From: Clostridiales bacterium
GTDB taxonomy: Bacteria > Actinomycetota > Coriobacteriia > Anaerosomatales > SLCP01
NCBI GenBank assembly: GCA_018333995.1
Contig: JAGXSG010000003.1
Coordinates: 62,001 to 126,000 of the forward strand
DNA length: 64,000 nt
Direction: 5' to 3'
Shown here: positions 54,766 to 62,890 of the stretch, in pieces
How positions within the stretch are numbered: the first letter of the stretch is position 1
Layout: each line of letters begins with the position of its first letter
Position numbers and translations under genes: made by a program
The notes under the pieces: model-generated
What the model was told of the DNA's origin: nothing
Database searches by the model: none
Seen by the model: only the letters and a program-made list of their open reading frames with translations

Positions 54766-56055
54766 CTACTTGTTGTGACACCTCTGGCATACGCCTCGGT
54801 CGTCGGTCCTGAGCAACGCGCTCGTAAAGGTGGGATCGACGCCCGCGGTCGCGGCGGAACTGGCCTCGTAGGGAACGGGAATAAGCGATCCACCGACCTC
54901 CCACTTGAGCTCAGCGGAAGCGTAGCCGGTCATCCGCGCTGTCGAGCCGTGGGCGCGGTGACACGTCAGGCAACCCATGAAGTCATCGTAGCCCCAATTG
55001 CCAGCACGGAACGCGGCATGGTCGCTACCGGCACGCGCCTCAAGCGGGATGAGCGTGTCGGTGACCACGGCACTGCGCAACCACGAGACGCCGAGGGCGT
55101 AGCCAGCCGGATCGCCAGCGGCGAGGGAGACGTTCACCGGGTGACGGTGGAAGGTCTCGGCCCCAACTTTAGTGGTCTCTGTTGAAGGCAGGAAATCGCC
55201 GTAGTTGTAGGTCAGACCCGCAGCGGCATCGTTTCGGACAACGTACGCCTGGTGACACGATGCGCACCAGCCAGAGATGCCCTTCTCGGCATCGTTGTTG
55301 GTGGTGGCGTACTCGGGCGACGTGTAGTTGGGACGGTAATCGGCCATCTGCGCCGCTCCGACCTCATGCTTCTTCCAGCCGACCGCCGGGTAACCCTGCT
55401 CGGCCGACACAACGAATGGTGTGGGTGTGTAGTCGTCGATGTACCCTCCCACGACCTGGCCGTTCACGTAGTCCTTGAGCAGACGGTAGTTTGAGCTGCC
55501 GTGGACGTCGTGGCAGCTTGTGCAGGTGAGACTAGTAGCAGCCGGAAGAGCGTTGCCGGCGCCGTACTGACCCCACGCGGGGTACATCTGGGCGGCAACT
55601 ACGTCCATGCGGTGAGACGATGTGATCGCCATGAAATCGCCAGGGTTGGCGGGATCTGGCATGCTCTCAAAGCCGCCGCCGTTAAGTGTGGCGTTCCATA
55701 CGGAGTTGGTGTCCCAGCGGAACTCGCCTCCGTTCTGCGGTCCGGACGGACCGCCGTCGAAGACACCGCTCACGACGTTGGTGGACGCGCCGGGCGCGTT
55801 GTCACCGTGACACACGTTGCAAAACTCGCTCATCGTGGTCGCGTTTGAGATCAGCAGGGCGCTGTGCTCCGCTCTCGCAACGGTATCGTCGGTCCAGGTT
55901 AGATCCGAAAACGACGTGTGTGCGCGGTGACAACCGGCGCACGCATCGGTGTCCTTCGAGTACCCGCCGTGAGGACCGAAGTTGGCAAACGCGACCGCGC
56001 TGTACGCAAACAGCATCGCGAGCCCCAGCACGGTCACGACAGAAAGTCTCTTCAT
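54766..56055 (-). CDS. exported 6-haem cytochrome c (hydrogenase partner candidate)
   Basis: 429 residues. Signal peptide MKRLSVVTVLGLAMLFAYSA...FA. Six CXXCH motifs: CAGCH, CNVCH, CTSCH, CASCH, CLTCH, CQRCH, with extra His as possible sixth ligands. GGAGGTG lies 7 nt before the ATG. Located 20 nt after the [NiFe] large subunit gene, so it is the obvious electron acceptor of the hydrogenase; the hydrogenase itself has no membrane cytochrome b gene beside it. Paralogous to the 6-haem protein at 9046-10410 (same size, haem number and ending). Confidence 0.92.
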   Translation of the reverse strand: MKRLSVVTVLGLAMLFAYSAVAFANFGPHGGYSKDTDACAGCHRAHTSFSDLTWTDDTVARAEHSALLISNATTMSEFCNVCHGDNAPGASTNVVSGVFDGGPSGPQNGGEFRWDTNSVWNATLNGGGFESMPDPANPGDFMAITSSHRMDVVAAQMYPAWGQYGAGNALPAATSLTCTSCHDVHGSSNYRLLKDYVNGQVVGGYIDDYTPTPFVVSAEQGYPAVGWKKHEVGAAQMADYRPNYTSPEYATTNNDAEKGISGWCASCHQAYVVRNDAAAGLTYNYGDFLPSTETTKVGAETFHRHPVNVSLAAGDPAGYALGVSWLRSAVVTDTLIPLEARAGSDHAAFRAGNWGYDDFMGCLTCHRAHGSTARMTGYASAELKWEVGGSLIPVPYEASSAATAGVDPTFTSALLRTDDRGVCQRCHNK

Positions 56056-56075
56056 CTACTGCACCTCCCTCATCT

Positions 56076-58289
56076 CTAGTGAACCGCGCACGCGATGCAC
56101 GGATCGAATGTGTGGGCCACACGCAACGCTTCGACCTGGGAGTGGGTCTCCTGCACAACCCCGGTTCCGGCCTTCTTGAACTCGGACGTCTCCATACTGT
56201 ACGGAACACCGATCATCGCCGCCTCCATTGGGCCGAGGTTCTCATCGGCATCCCTGGGGCTGATGTTCCATGTGGTGGGGACGACGCACTGGTACGAATC
56301 GATCTTGCCCTGTGCGCTGCGCGACACGAAGTGCGCGAGAGAGCCGCGCGGAACCTCGGTGGCGCCGTAGCCTTTGGTAGCGCCTGTAGGCGGCACCTTG
56401 TCGCGCCATGTGGATCCGGCGGCGGTGCTCAGGAGCGAGGCGGCCGAATTCCAGCCGGTGTTAGGATCGGTGACCTTACCACCGAGCAGCTGGACGAGCA
56501 CAAGCGACTCGAGCGCGCGAGCACGTATGCGGTCCATGACCGAAAGGCCGCCCTTGAGACCGTAGACCCAGTTCGCGACCGCGCCGGTGATGACCGCCGA
56601 GTCCAGCCCGTATGCCGCGCCGGTGATCGAGCCGTCAACCGCTTCAAGCGCGGCGAGGATCGCGGCGTTGACCGTGTAGGTCGCGACCTGATTTGGAAGC
56701 GCGCCCGGGGCAAGCGAGAGCAGACCCTCGACCGCGGACTGCCACGGCGTGCCGTAGAAGTTGAAGTCGATGGTGAGCGTCGCGAGCCCGTCACGTACGC
56801 AAGCGACCGCGAGGTCGGCTGCGATCATCGCGGGAGCAAGGCCCGTGGTCGTGGTGGGCGGCGTGGTGGGCGTCGTGGCTGGATTGCCGACATGGTTGTA
56901 CGTCTTCACATACGCATCGTAGCCGTCCACGCCAAGCGTGGCGCTGCCAAGCGTGTTGCGCAACGGCGTGCCATCGACCGGATAGAGTCCGCCGACCACA
57001 AGGCGAGCAAGCGGACCACCCTCGCACGGATAGCCGTTCCAGCGCGGCCCCTTGGAGTACGTGTACGCGTCGGCCTTGTCGCGCTGGGGCTTGGTGCGCC
57101 TGACATCGCCGGGGAACGCCTCTTCATCCGCATCATAGACGGCCGTATCGAGATCAGCGATCCCGTACCGCGCGTACTTGATGGTTTCTGTGAGGTTGTT
57201 CTCGACGCTAGACGCGCCACCATCGTCGCCGAGGAAGCGGTTGTACACGTCTTGCTTAGTGGTGACAGTGAAGGAGAGAGCCTCCGTCTCGCGGCCTTCA
57301 AGCGGCTTGGTGATCTTCACGCCGCCCGGTAGCTGAAGCTTTGCGCCCATGGTGAGGTTGTCAGCTTCGGGATACGCGCCCCACGACAGGAAGTTGCCGC
57401 AGCCAGCGCCGAAGCCGTAGTCGTTACCTTCGTAGTTACCTACGTCAGGCGCGGTGGCGGCGTTTGGTACGTTGTTGTTGTACTTGTTGTCGTAGTCGTC
57501 GTAGAGAGCCCCGAGAGCGAGAGCGAGCGGCACGTACTCCTTGACGATGAACTCGCGCACCTCGGCGGTCATCTTCTTGAACTTATCGAGCTTGCCGGAG
57601 AGGTTCTCCTGGCCATCGTTGGTGACACCCCCCGCGACAAAACACGATGTCATCGGCATGCGGCCTGCGAACAGCGCGCCTGCCTCGAGAGCAACGCGGC
57701 GGATGCGAAGCGCTTTGACGTACTGCGTCACTGCCGCGTCCCATAGGCCCGTGGAGAACCCGTTGGTGGACTTCGCGGGCAGGACACCATCGCTCGTAGA
57801 CGTGCCGTCGTAATCGGTGTCAGACGGATTCAGCAGCTTCGTGTGATAAAAGCTGCTGTCAAAGAACGGGGTCCACGGCGGGGTCTTGGGTCCCTGAACG
57901 TAGTCGAGTGCTGTCAGGTGGTAGAAGTGCGTGATGCTCGACATGAGCATTTCGGCGGCGAGCACGATATTGCGGATGTGCACCGCCTTGGGCGGCACTC
58001 CGTAACCTGCGCTGTCGGGGCCGGCAAACGTGATGTGTCCTCGGCTGTACCCGAGCGCCGCGTCTGCCGTGTACGACGCCGTGAGTCCGTGCGGCACAGG
58101 GCACACGCCGCAAATCCGCTGCGTGAACGTGATCGCATCGTTCACATCACGGCCAAGCAGGAAGTTCTCGAATCCGCGCCACAGGTTGCCATGGACATCG
58201 GCACCGCTGACCTTGCCATCGGTGACAGTCAGTTTCACGCCAAGATGACCCTCGATGCGTGAGATCGGGTCGACTTCATAAACAGCCAT
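56076..58289 (-). CDS. [NiFe] hydrogenase large subunit without C-terminal maturation peptide
   Basis: 737 residues, long for the family because of an inserted segment (about residues 330-590). It binds the NiFe(CN)2CO centre: L1 motif RICGVCPVPHG (about residue 60) and L2 motif DPCIACAVH at the C terminus. VDPISRIEGHLGVKL, the usual start of the family, opens the protein. The stop codon comes directly after the His of DPCxxCxxH, where maturation proteases normally cut, so no peptide needs removal. With the Tat-exported small subunit and the 6-haem cytochrome it should be a periplasm-side uptake or bidirectional hydrogenase. Follows the small subunit gene by 28 nt. Confidence 0.95.
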   Translation of the reverse strand: MAVYEVDPISRIEGHLGVKLTVTDGKVSGADVHGNLWRGFENFLLGRDVNDAITFTQRICGVCPVPHGLTASYTADAALGYSRGHITFAGPDSAGYGVPPKAVHIRNIVLAAEMLMSSITHFYHLTALDYVQGPKTPPWTPFFDSSFYHTKLLNPSDTDYDGTSTSDGVLPAKSTNGFSTGLWDAAVTQYVKALRIRRVALEAGALFAGRMPMTSCFVAGGVTNDGQENLSGKLDKFKKMTAEVREFIVKEYVPLALALGALYDDYDNKYNNNVPNAATAPDVGNYEGNDYGFGAGCGNFLSWGAYPEADNLTMGAKLQLPGGVKITKPLEGRETEALSFTVTTKQDVYNRFLGDDGGASSVENNLTETIKYARYGIADLDTAVYDADEEAFPGDVRRTKPQRDKADAYTYSKGPRWNGYPCEGGPLARLVVGGLYPVDGTPLRNTLGSATLGVDGYDAYVKTYNHVGNPATTPTTPPTTTTGLAPAMIAADLAVACVRDGLATLTIDFNFYGTPWQSAVEGLLSLAPGALPNQVATYTVNAAILAALEAVDGSITGAAYGLDSAVITGAVANWVYGLKGGLSVMDRIRARALESLVLVQLLGGKVTDPNTGWNSAASLLSTAAGSTWRDKVPPTGATKGYGATEVPRGSLAHFVSRSAQGKIDSYQCVVPTTWNISPRDADENLGPMEAAMIGVPYSMETSEFKKAGTGVVQETHSQVEALRVAHTFDPCIACAVH

Positions 58290-58317
58290 CTAGTGTTCCC
58301 TCCTTTCTGAGTCCGTC

Positions 58318-59709
58318 CTACAACTTCACGAACGGAACGAAACTGTCCGGATAGCCCTTCTCGGTGCAGCCCATGCAGGGATGACCCGCACTCGTGCAGT
58401 GGCCGCCACGGAAGGCGCCGGGGTTCGTTGGGATCGAGTTGACCTCCGAGAGGCCGTACTCCCAGTCGCCACTGTTGTGCGGCTGCTGGGCGTTCCAGCC
58501 GTGCAAGCCGCAGAGCGATTTGACGCCGGGACCCTTGCAGCCGATCTTTTGCAGACATCCGGAGTCGCCCGGCTTTCTTGCGAACCTGCCCATCGACCAG
58601 TCGTTGAACCGCGGACAGTACGGGCTGTGGATGCTCGCCGGATACGCGTGCTTGAGCCGACGCGTGCTGTCGAGCGCGGCCGGGTTGGGCGAAAGTCCGT
58701 TCAGTACACCGAGAGCCCCGGGGTTCTCGATATCGACGAGCACAGCAACCACAGTCAGCACGAACCACCAGGGGTTGGTGGGACATCCGGGCACGTTGAT
58801 GACCTTCTTGGTGTCGAAATCGCGAGCGTCTCCGCCGAGACTGAACAAGAAGTCCTCGACGCCCATTGCGTCGGTCTGCGAACGAGAGGTGTCAAAACCC
58901 GCCGCTCCTGAGTCGATCGGAGGCCTGCACCCTGGGAAGCCGCCGTACGTCGCACACTGACCGATCGGGATGATGATCGCGGCCTTCCTAGCGAGCGTTT
59001 CAACGACCGTGTCGATCCCAAGCTCGAAACCCGTGTAGGTTTGAGTCTGGGCGTTGTAACTGTAATTGTGCGACATGCCGATCGAGCACCACGGCACGTG
59101 ACCCGAGGCATCGTTCCATGCGCCCCTGAAGTCCGTACGCTGTACCGAGCCCTCGACCACCAGCACGAACGGACGGTTCGGCGGAACGTTGGTCATGAAG
59201 TCCTTGAGCCACTGTGCGGCCAAGTCGCCGCCCATGTTCATGATGGTCTCATGGTAGTTCAGCTCGATCACGTCCACGAGCACGTCTTGGATGTTGGCTA
59301 CTAGCGCGGACTCGGGAAGCCCAAGTGTGATATCCATGCCTGCGCCCGTGCCAAACTCGCCACCGTCGACATTGAGCCCCGCACCGTTGAAGGTACGCAG
59401 ATCCGTCACGACCGACGCGCCGTTGCCACTGCCGCCGTTTGCGAGGTCGAGCGCGGCGAGTGTCGTGATGGACGTGCCCTCGACGGCTTTTCCGCGAACG
59501 TCTTCGAACAGACCAAGCAAGGATGTCGAACAGCCAGTGCACTCTGCGCCGTGAATCCAGACCACGGTGGGCTTACCCGACGCCGAGTTCCACTGCGTGG
59601 ATCCCAGCGCGATCGCTTCGGTGATCCGCTGGACATCGACACTGCCAAACCCCGCGGCGGCAGCCAGCGCGCCCAAGCGGGCCACAAACTGTCGTCTGGT
59701 TATCGCCAT
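58318..59709 (-). CDS. [NiFe] hydrogenase small subunit, Tat-exported
   Basis: 463 residues from ATG 59709. Twin-arginine signal TRRQFVARLGALAAAAGF. Proximal cluster ligands in WIHGAECTGCS, IIPIGQCATYGG and NVPGCPTNPWW; distal ligands in IHSPYCPRFNDW...GCLQKIGC; medial cluster in LCGLHGWNAQQPHNSG...HPCMGCTEKGYPDSF. The sequence ends 10 residues later, so the C-terminal membrane helix of membrane-bound group 1 enzymes is missing and the enzyme should be soluble in the periplasm. Longer than typical (about 30-37 kDa) owing to insertions after the first and second cluster segments. Confidence 0.95.
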   Translation of the reverse strand: MAITRRQFVARLGALAAAAGFGSVDVQRITEAIALGSTQWNSASGKPTVVWIHGAECTGCSTSLLGLFEDVRGKAVEGTSITTLAALDLANGGSGNGASVVTDLRTFNGAGLNVDGGEFGTGAGMDITLGLPESALVANIQDVLVDVIELNYHETIMNMGGDLAAQWLKDFMTNVPPNRPFVLVVEGSVQRTDFRGAWNDASGHVPWCSIGMSHNYSYNAQTQTYTGFELGIDTVVETLARKAAIIIPIGQCATYGGFPGCRPPIDSGAAGFDTSRSQTDAMGVEDFLFSLGGDARDFDTKKVINVPGCPTNPWWFVLTVVAVLVDIENPGALGVLNGLSPNPAALDSTRRLKHAYPASIHSPYCPRFNDWSMGRFARKPGDSGCLQKIGCKGPGVKSLCGLHGWNAQQPHNSGDWEYGLSEVNSIPTNPGAFRGGHCTSAGHPCMGCTEKGYPDSFVPFVKL

Positions 59710-60094
59710 GTTACCCTGCCCCCTTTCATCTTCTTTCCGCGTTGGAATCGATACGGTTGTGCGCGTCACGCGCGCTGCGCGCTACTCGGTCCCCCCTTCC
59801 GCGCCCATGTGGCGACAGGTGTCGCAGGAAACCCTGCCCACGCTAAAACCGCGTCGCGCGCACAAAGCGCCGACACGATTGACGTGTTGCGTGCGGTGAG
59901 GAACGCGTGGCGCACTCGGCAGGTCATGTGAGTCAGCGTTGTGGGCGCCGTGAATCCAAGCGCGCGAGTCGTGTATCGCGTGTGCATGCCGGTCCCTCGT
60001 ACCCCTTCGATCTCCCGCTTCGCGAACAGGATGCCGGTCCCGTGCGTTCGCAAGCGGTCGAACCTGTTCGGCCGTATCCTGGTCGGATACGTTT
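59710..60094 (-). other. long untranslated leader of the hydrogenase operon
   Basis: About 385 nt between the promoter/operator and the small-subunit ATG. No convincing ORF: frames open here are Arg/Pro/Thr-rich and unlike neighbours. It contains the hairpin GTATCC-tggtc-GGATAC (60074-60090), an 11-bp direct repeat ATGCCGGTCCC at 59986-59996 and 60031-60041, and a GC palindromic stretch (GCGCGTCACGCGCGCTGCGCGC) near 59760-59790. The SD is weak (AGGG, 5 nt before the ATG). Possible site of post-transcriptional control. Confidence 0.5.
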
Positions 60095-60110
60095 TGTAAC
60101 AATTGTTACA
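60095..60110. promoter_or_regulatory. 16-bp perfect palindromic operator at the hydrogenase start site
   Basis: TGTAACAATTGTTACA, unusually A+T-rich for this genome. It covers the predicted +1 to +16 of the hydrogenase transcript, the position of a repressor site. TGT-N10-ACA symmetry is used by several redox and metal-responsive regulators; the regulator is not identified. Confidence 0.7.
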
Positions 60111-60116
60111 TCGCGC

Positions 60117-60146
60117 ATTGTACACCGGCCATTCACCCGGTGGCAA
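60117..60146 (-). promoter_or_regulatory. promoter of the hydrogenase operon
   Basis: TTGCCA (-35, 60141-60146), an 18-nt spacer and TACAAT (-10, 60117-60122), each one base from consensus. The predicted start, about 60110, falls on the palindrome. Confidence 0.75.
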
Positions 60147-60197
60147 GCACTATTCTTCACTCACTATTTTTCGCTCACGGTGCGCACGATGTTCGGC

Positions 60198-61691
60198 TCA
60201 CCGCCGCTCCTGCCGCTTCCCAAATCGCTCGATGTACGTCTCGCTGTCGATCGCGTCAATGTCGAGCGCGCGAGCCATCCTTCGCAGCTCGAGGTCTTCC
60301 GTGCAAAACACGCGTGCCCTCCGAGCGGTCGCAAGCAACGCGGCGGTCTCGTAGTCGACCTCAAGGCGTTCCGCGATCGCACGCGCATCGGCATCCGAGT
60401 GCTCGACAGGATGGAGCAGGTGCTCGAAGTGGATGTCCCCAGCACTCACGCCACGGTAGCTCTCGTAATCGGCCGGAGTAGCCATCCAGTACTTGCGGCC
60501 CCTGCCGTGCGCCATCTGGTCGACAAGCTCACCTTCGACCATCGCATCGATGAACTCCGCGGTCGCGAGGAAGCGCTTGCGGCGGGCGAGCAGCAGCAAC
60601 GGCAGGAGGAGTAGCGGTGAAAGACACAGGAGCCAGTACGCCGGGACCTCTACCGCCGGCACCGGAGCGACCTCGGTCGGCCAGCCCCACACTTGGATGC
60701 GAGCGTTGGCCCCGTCGACAACGAAGATGCGGTTCATCTCATCGACCGAGACGTCGTTTGGATAGAAGAACTGGCCTTCAAGGAATCCGCGTGTGCCAAA
60801 CGTGAGCAGCCTGCCGCCCTCGCCATCCCACAGCGTCACGTCGTGAGCGAGCGTGTCGGCCACCGCGAGAATGGTACGCGTGTCCTCCTCAGACAGCGGC
60901 CGGATCGCGTCGAACCCGCGCGGCAGGCCCTCCGTCGGCACGAGACGCAGCAGTTCACCGCCGAGCGTGTACGCCTTTAGCCGCCGATTGTTGCTGTCGG
61001 CGACCCACACCTCCTCGCCAACGACCTCAACGCCGTTGGGAAAGAAGAACAGCTCCGGCTGAGACCCGGATGCGTCGGATTGCCCCGCGGTCCCCACCGA
61101 GCGCTCGAACTTCCCGTCGGCATCAAAGATCATGAGCCGATGGCCGTTGAGGATCTCGGTCGCGTAGAGCCTGCCGTCGTTGTCGAAGTCGAGGGCGAGC
61201 GGTGCCCACTGAACATCGCCGGTCTCAAAATCCGGCAGCTCGGATTCGGGAAGCGCAGGGTCGAACTCCCCTTCGTAGGTCCCGTCCTTGGTGAAGATGG
61301 CGATCGACCGGTTGCGGCGATCGGTGATGTAGAGACGCCCGTCAGCGGGGTTCTCGGCGATGTAGAGCGGGGTTGTGAGCTCATCGGCACCAAACGTGCC
61401 CTGCAGCTCCCCTTCGGGGTTGAACTCGAAGACTTGACCCAGCCGCGCGTCGGTGACAAAGACGCGCGACCCATCGGCATAAACGCCGGTCGGACGCTCA
61501 AGCCTCGTATCACCAACGCCGCTAAACGAGTAGAGGTACTCCGGCGAGGTGAGCGTATCCTCGGCAACCGTGATGAAGGGCATGGCGAGACGCTTGGTCG
61601 CCTGGTAGTTGATGATTGTCGCCACTAGGATCACGAGAAACACGATCAGGATGGTGATGATCGCGATGAGCCGCTTGCGCCTTCTGGTCAC
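60198..61691 (-). CDS. NHL-repeat beta-propeller membrane protein with PIN-like C-terminal domain
   Basis: 497 residues. N-terminal helix (8-28); NHL propeller (about 50-345) with RLERPTGVYADGSRVFVTDARLGQVFEF, LFFFPNGVEVVGEEVWVADSNNRRLKAY and GQFFYPNDVSVDEMNRIFVVDGANARIQVW; second helix (about 353-368) and a 123-residue cytoplasmic tail. In the tail, HSDADARAIAERL...TAALLATARRARVFCTEDLELRRMARALDI resembles the distal half of PIN nucleases (acidic residue, AxLLATARR, (T/S)xDxxL). The tail start aligns with that of the edge gene at 1-1209. The topology would join an external sensor-like propeller to an internal nuclease-like domain. Follows a TPR gene by 58 nt. Confidence 0.88.
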   Translation of the reverse strand: MTRRRKRLIAIITILIVFLVILVATIINYQATKRLAMPFITVAEDTLTSPEYLYSFSGVGDTRLERPTGVYADGSRVFVTDARLGQVFEFNPEGELQGTFGADELTTPLYIAENPADGRLYITDRRNRSIAIFTKDGTYEGEFDPALPESELPDFETGDVQWAPLALDFDNDGRLYATEILNGHRLMIFDADGKFERSVGTAGQSDASGSQPELFFFPNGVEVVGEEVWVADSNNRRLKAYTLGGELLRLVPTEGLPRGFDAIRPLSEEDTRTILAVADTLAHDVTLWDGEGGRLLTFGTRGFLEGQFFYPNDVSVDEMNRIFVVDGANARIQVWGWPTEVAPVPAVEVPAYWLLCLSPLLLLPLLLLARRKRFLATAEFIDAMVEGELVDQMAHGRGRKYWMATPADYESYRGVSAGDIHFEHLLHPVEHSDADARAIAERLEVDYETAALLATARRARVFCTEDLELRRMARALDIDAIDSETYIERFGKRQERR

Positions 61692-61749
61692 CGCGCTACC
61701 TCTTCCCTCTTGTCGCTTTCACAGCCGTCACGTATCGCACCCTCACCCG

Positions 61750-62775
61750 TCACTCGCCGAGACGATCGAGCGCCTCGGCGTCTTGCGGCGCCATCACGAG
61801 GATCTCGCCCCACACTTCGCGCGCGTCGGTAAGCGATCCCCGCGCCTCAAGCACCCGCGCGTGGATGCGCACGTACTCCACGTTCGCCTCGTCAAGCACG
61901 CGCGCGATGAGCGCGGCCTCGAGCGCGCGTTCGAAATCGCGCTCGGCAAGCGCCGTGGCTGCGGTCGCCGCCCACTGGTCCGCGCTCCCAAGCGACACGA
62001 GCGCCTGGGCTGGCTCCTCTTGTTCGGGCGCGTTACGCGCCGCGAGCACGAGATGGGTGGCCGCGTTCACCCGGTCACCTTTCGCGAGGTAGACCTGGCC
62101 GAGCTCGTAGTGGGCTTGCGCAAATGTCGGGTCGAACACGAGCGCGTTTTCGAAGTTCTCGATCGCGCCAGCTGTTTCGTCCAACCCCTTGAGGGCCAGG
62201 CCGAGGTTCAAGTAGGTCACCGAGGAGTCGCGGCGTATCCGTAGCGCCTCCTTGAAGAATCCAGCCGCCTCGTCGAACCGCTTCTGGTTCAGCGCGATCT
62301 CACCGAGGTAGAAAAAGGCGAGCTCCCTGCGGTCACTCGCATCCTGGAACTCGATTCCCGTCGTGAGCTCGATGACCTTGAGGAAGTAGGGCTCTGCGGC
62401 GGAGTAGTCGCGCTGGGTCATCGACACGACGCCCATCATGAGGTGCGCGCCGGTGTGCTCCGGGTCGATCTCGAGCGCCGACTGCAGCTCACGCACCGCC
62501 TCGTCGTAACGGCCGGCGGCCGCGAGCGCCTCACCAAGCCGCACACGCAGCACAACGTCGCTGGGATTGGCGCGCATATCGGTGTACATGGCCTCGATTG
62601 CGCGCGCTGTGGGTGTGGCCGCCTGCTCGAGGACGCGAGCGTTCCAGATCGCGTACCCAAGGTAGGCACCTGACGCGATCACCGCGAGAGCGAGCGTTGC
62701 TGCCGCGATGATAAGCGCGACATCCGTGCGATTGCCGCCGGGAGCGCCCGGATCGGCAGCGATTCTGTTCTCCAC
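61750..62775 (-). CDS. membrane-anchored TPR protein
   Basis: 341 residues from GTG 62775 (GGAG about 8 nt upstream). One helix (about residues 18-40) and then at least six TPR units (VVLRVRLGEALAAAGRYDEAVRELQSALEIDP, AHLMMGVVSMTQRDYSAAEPYFLKVIEL, SVTYLNLGLALKGLDETAGAIENFENALVFDP, AQAHYELGQVYLAKGDRVNAATHLV). A scaffold protein; largest of the three TPR paralogues. It lies between the 14-haem cytochrome gene and the NHL-PIN gene. Confidence 0.88.
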   Translation of the reverse strand: MENRIAADPGAPGGNRTDVALIIAAATLALAVIASGAYLGYAIWNARVLEQAATPTARAIEAMYTDMRANPSDVVLRVRLGEALAAAGRYDEAVRELQSALEIDPEHTGAHLMMGVVSMTQRDYSAAEPYFLKVIELTTGIEFQDASDRRELAFFYLGEIALNQKRFDEAAGFFKEALRIRRDSSVTYLNLGLALKGLDETAGAIENFENALVFDPTFAQAHYELGQVYLAKGDRVNAATHLVLAARNAPEQEEPAQALVSLGSADQWAATAATALAERDFERALEAALIARVLDEANVEYVRIHARVLEARGSLTDAREVWGEILVMAPQDAEALDRLGE

Positions 62776-62890
62776 GTGGAGACTCCATCCGTACGAGACG
62801 TGATGCCGGTCAAAGCGTCCCACTACGGCGCAGCGCCAAAGTGAGACAGACACTAGCGACTAAGGGGAGCCTGTGTCAATCCGCCACATC

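Noticed and set aside
59766-60146. 126-residue minus-strand frame in the hydrogenase leader
   Set aside because: No SD, no homology-like pattern, Thr/Arg/Ala bias; its first part crosses the promoter and operator.
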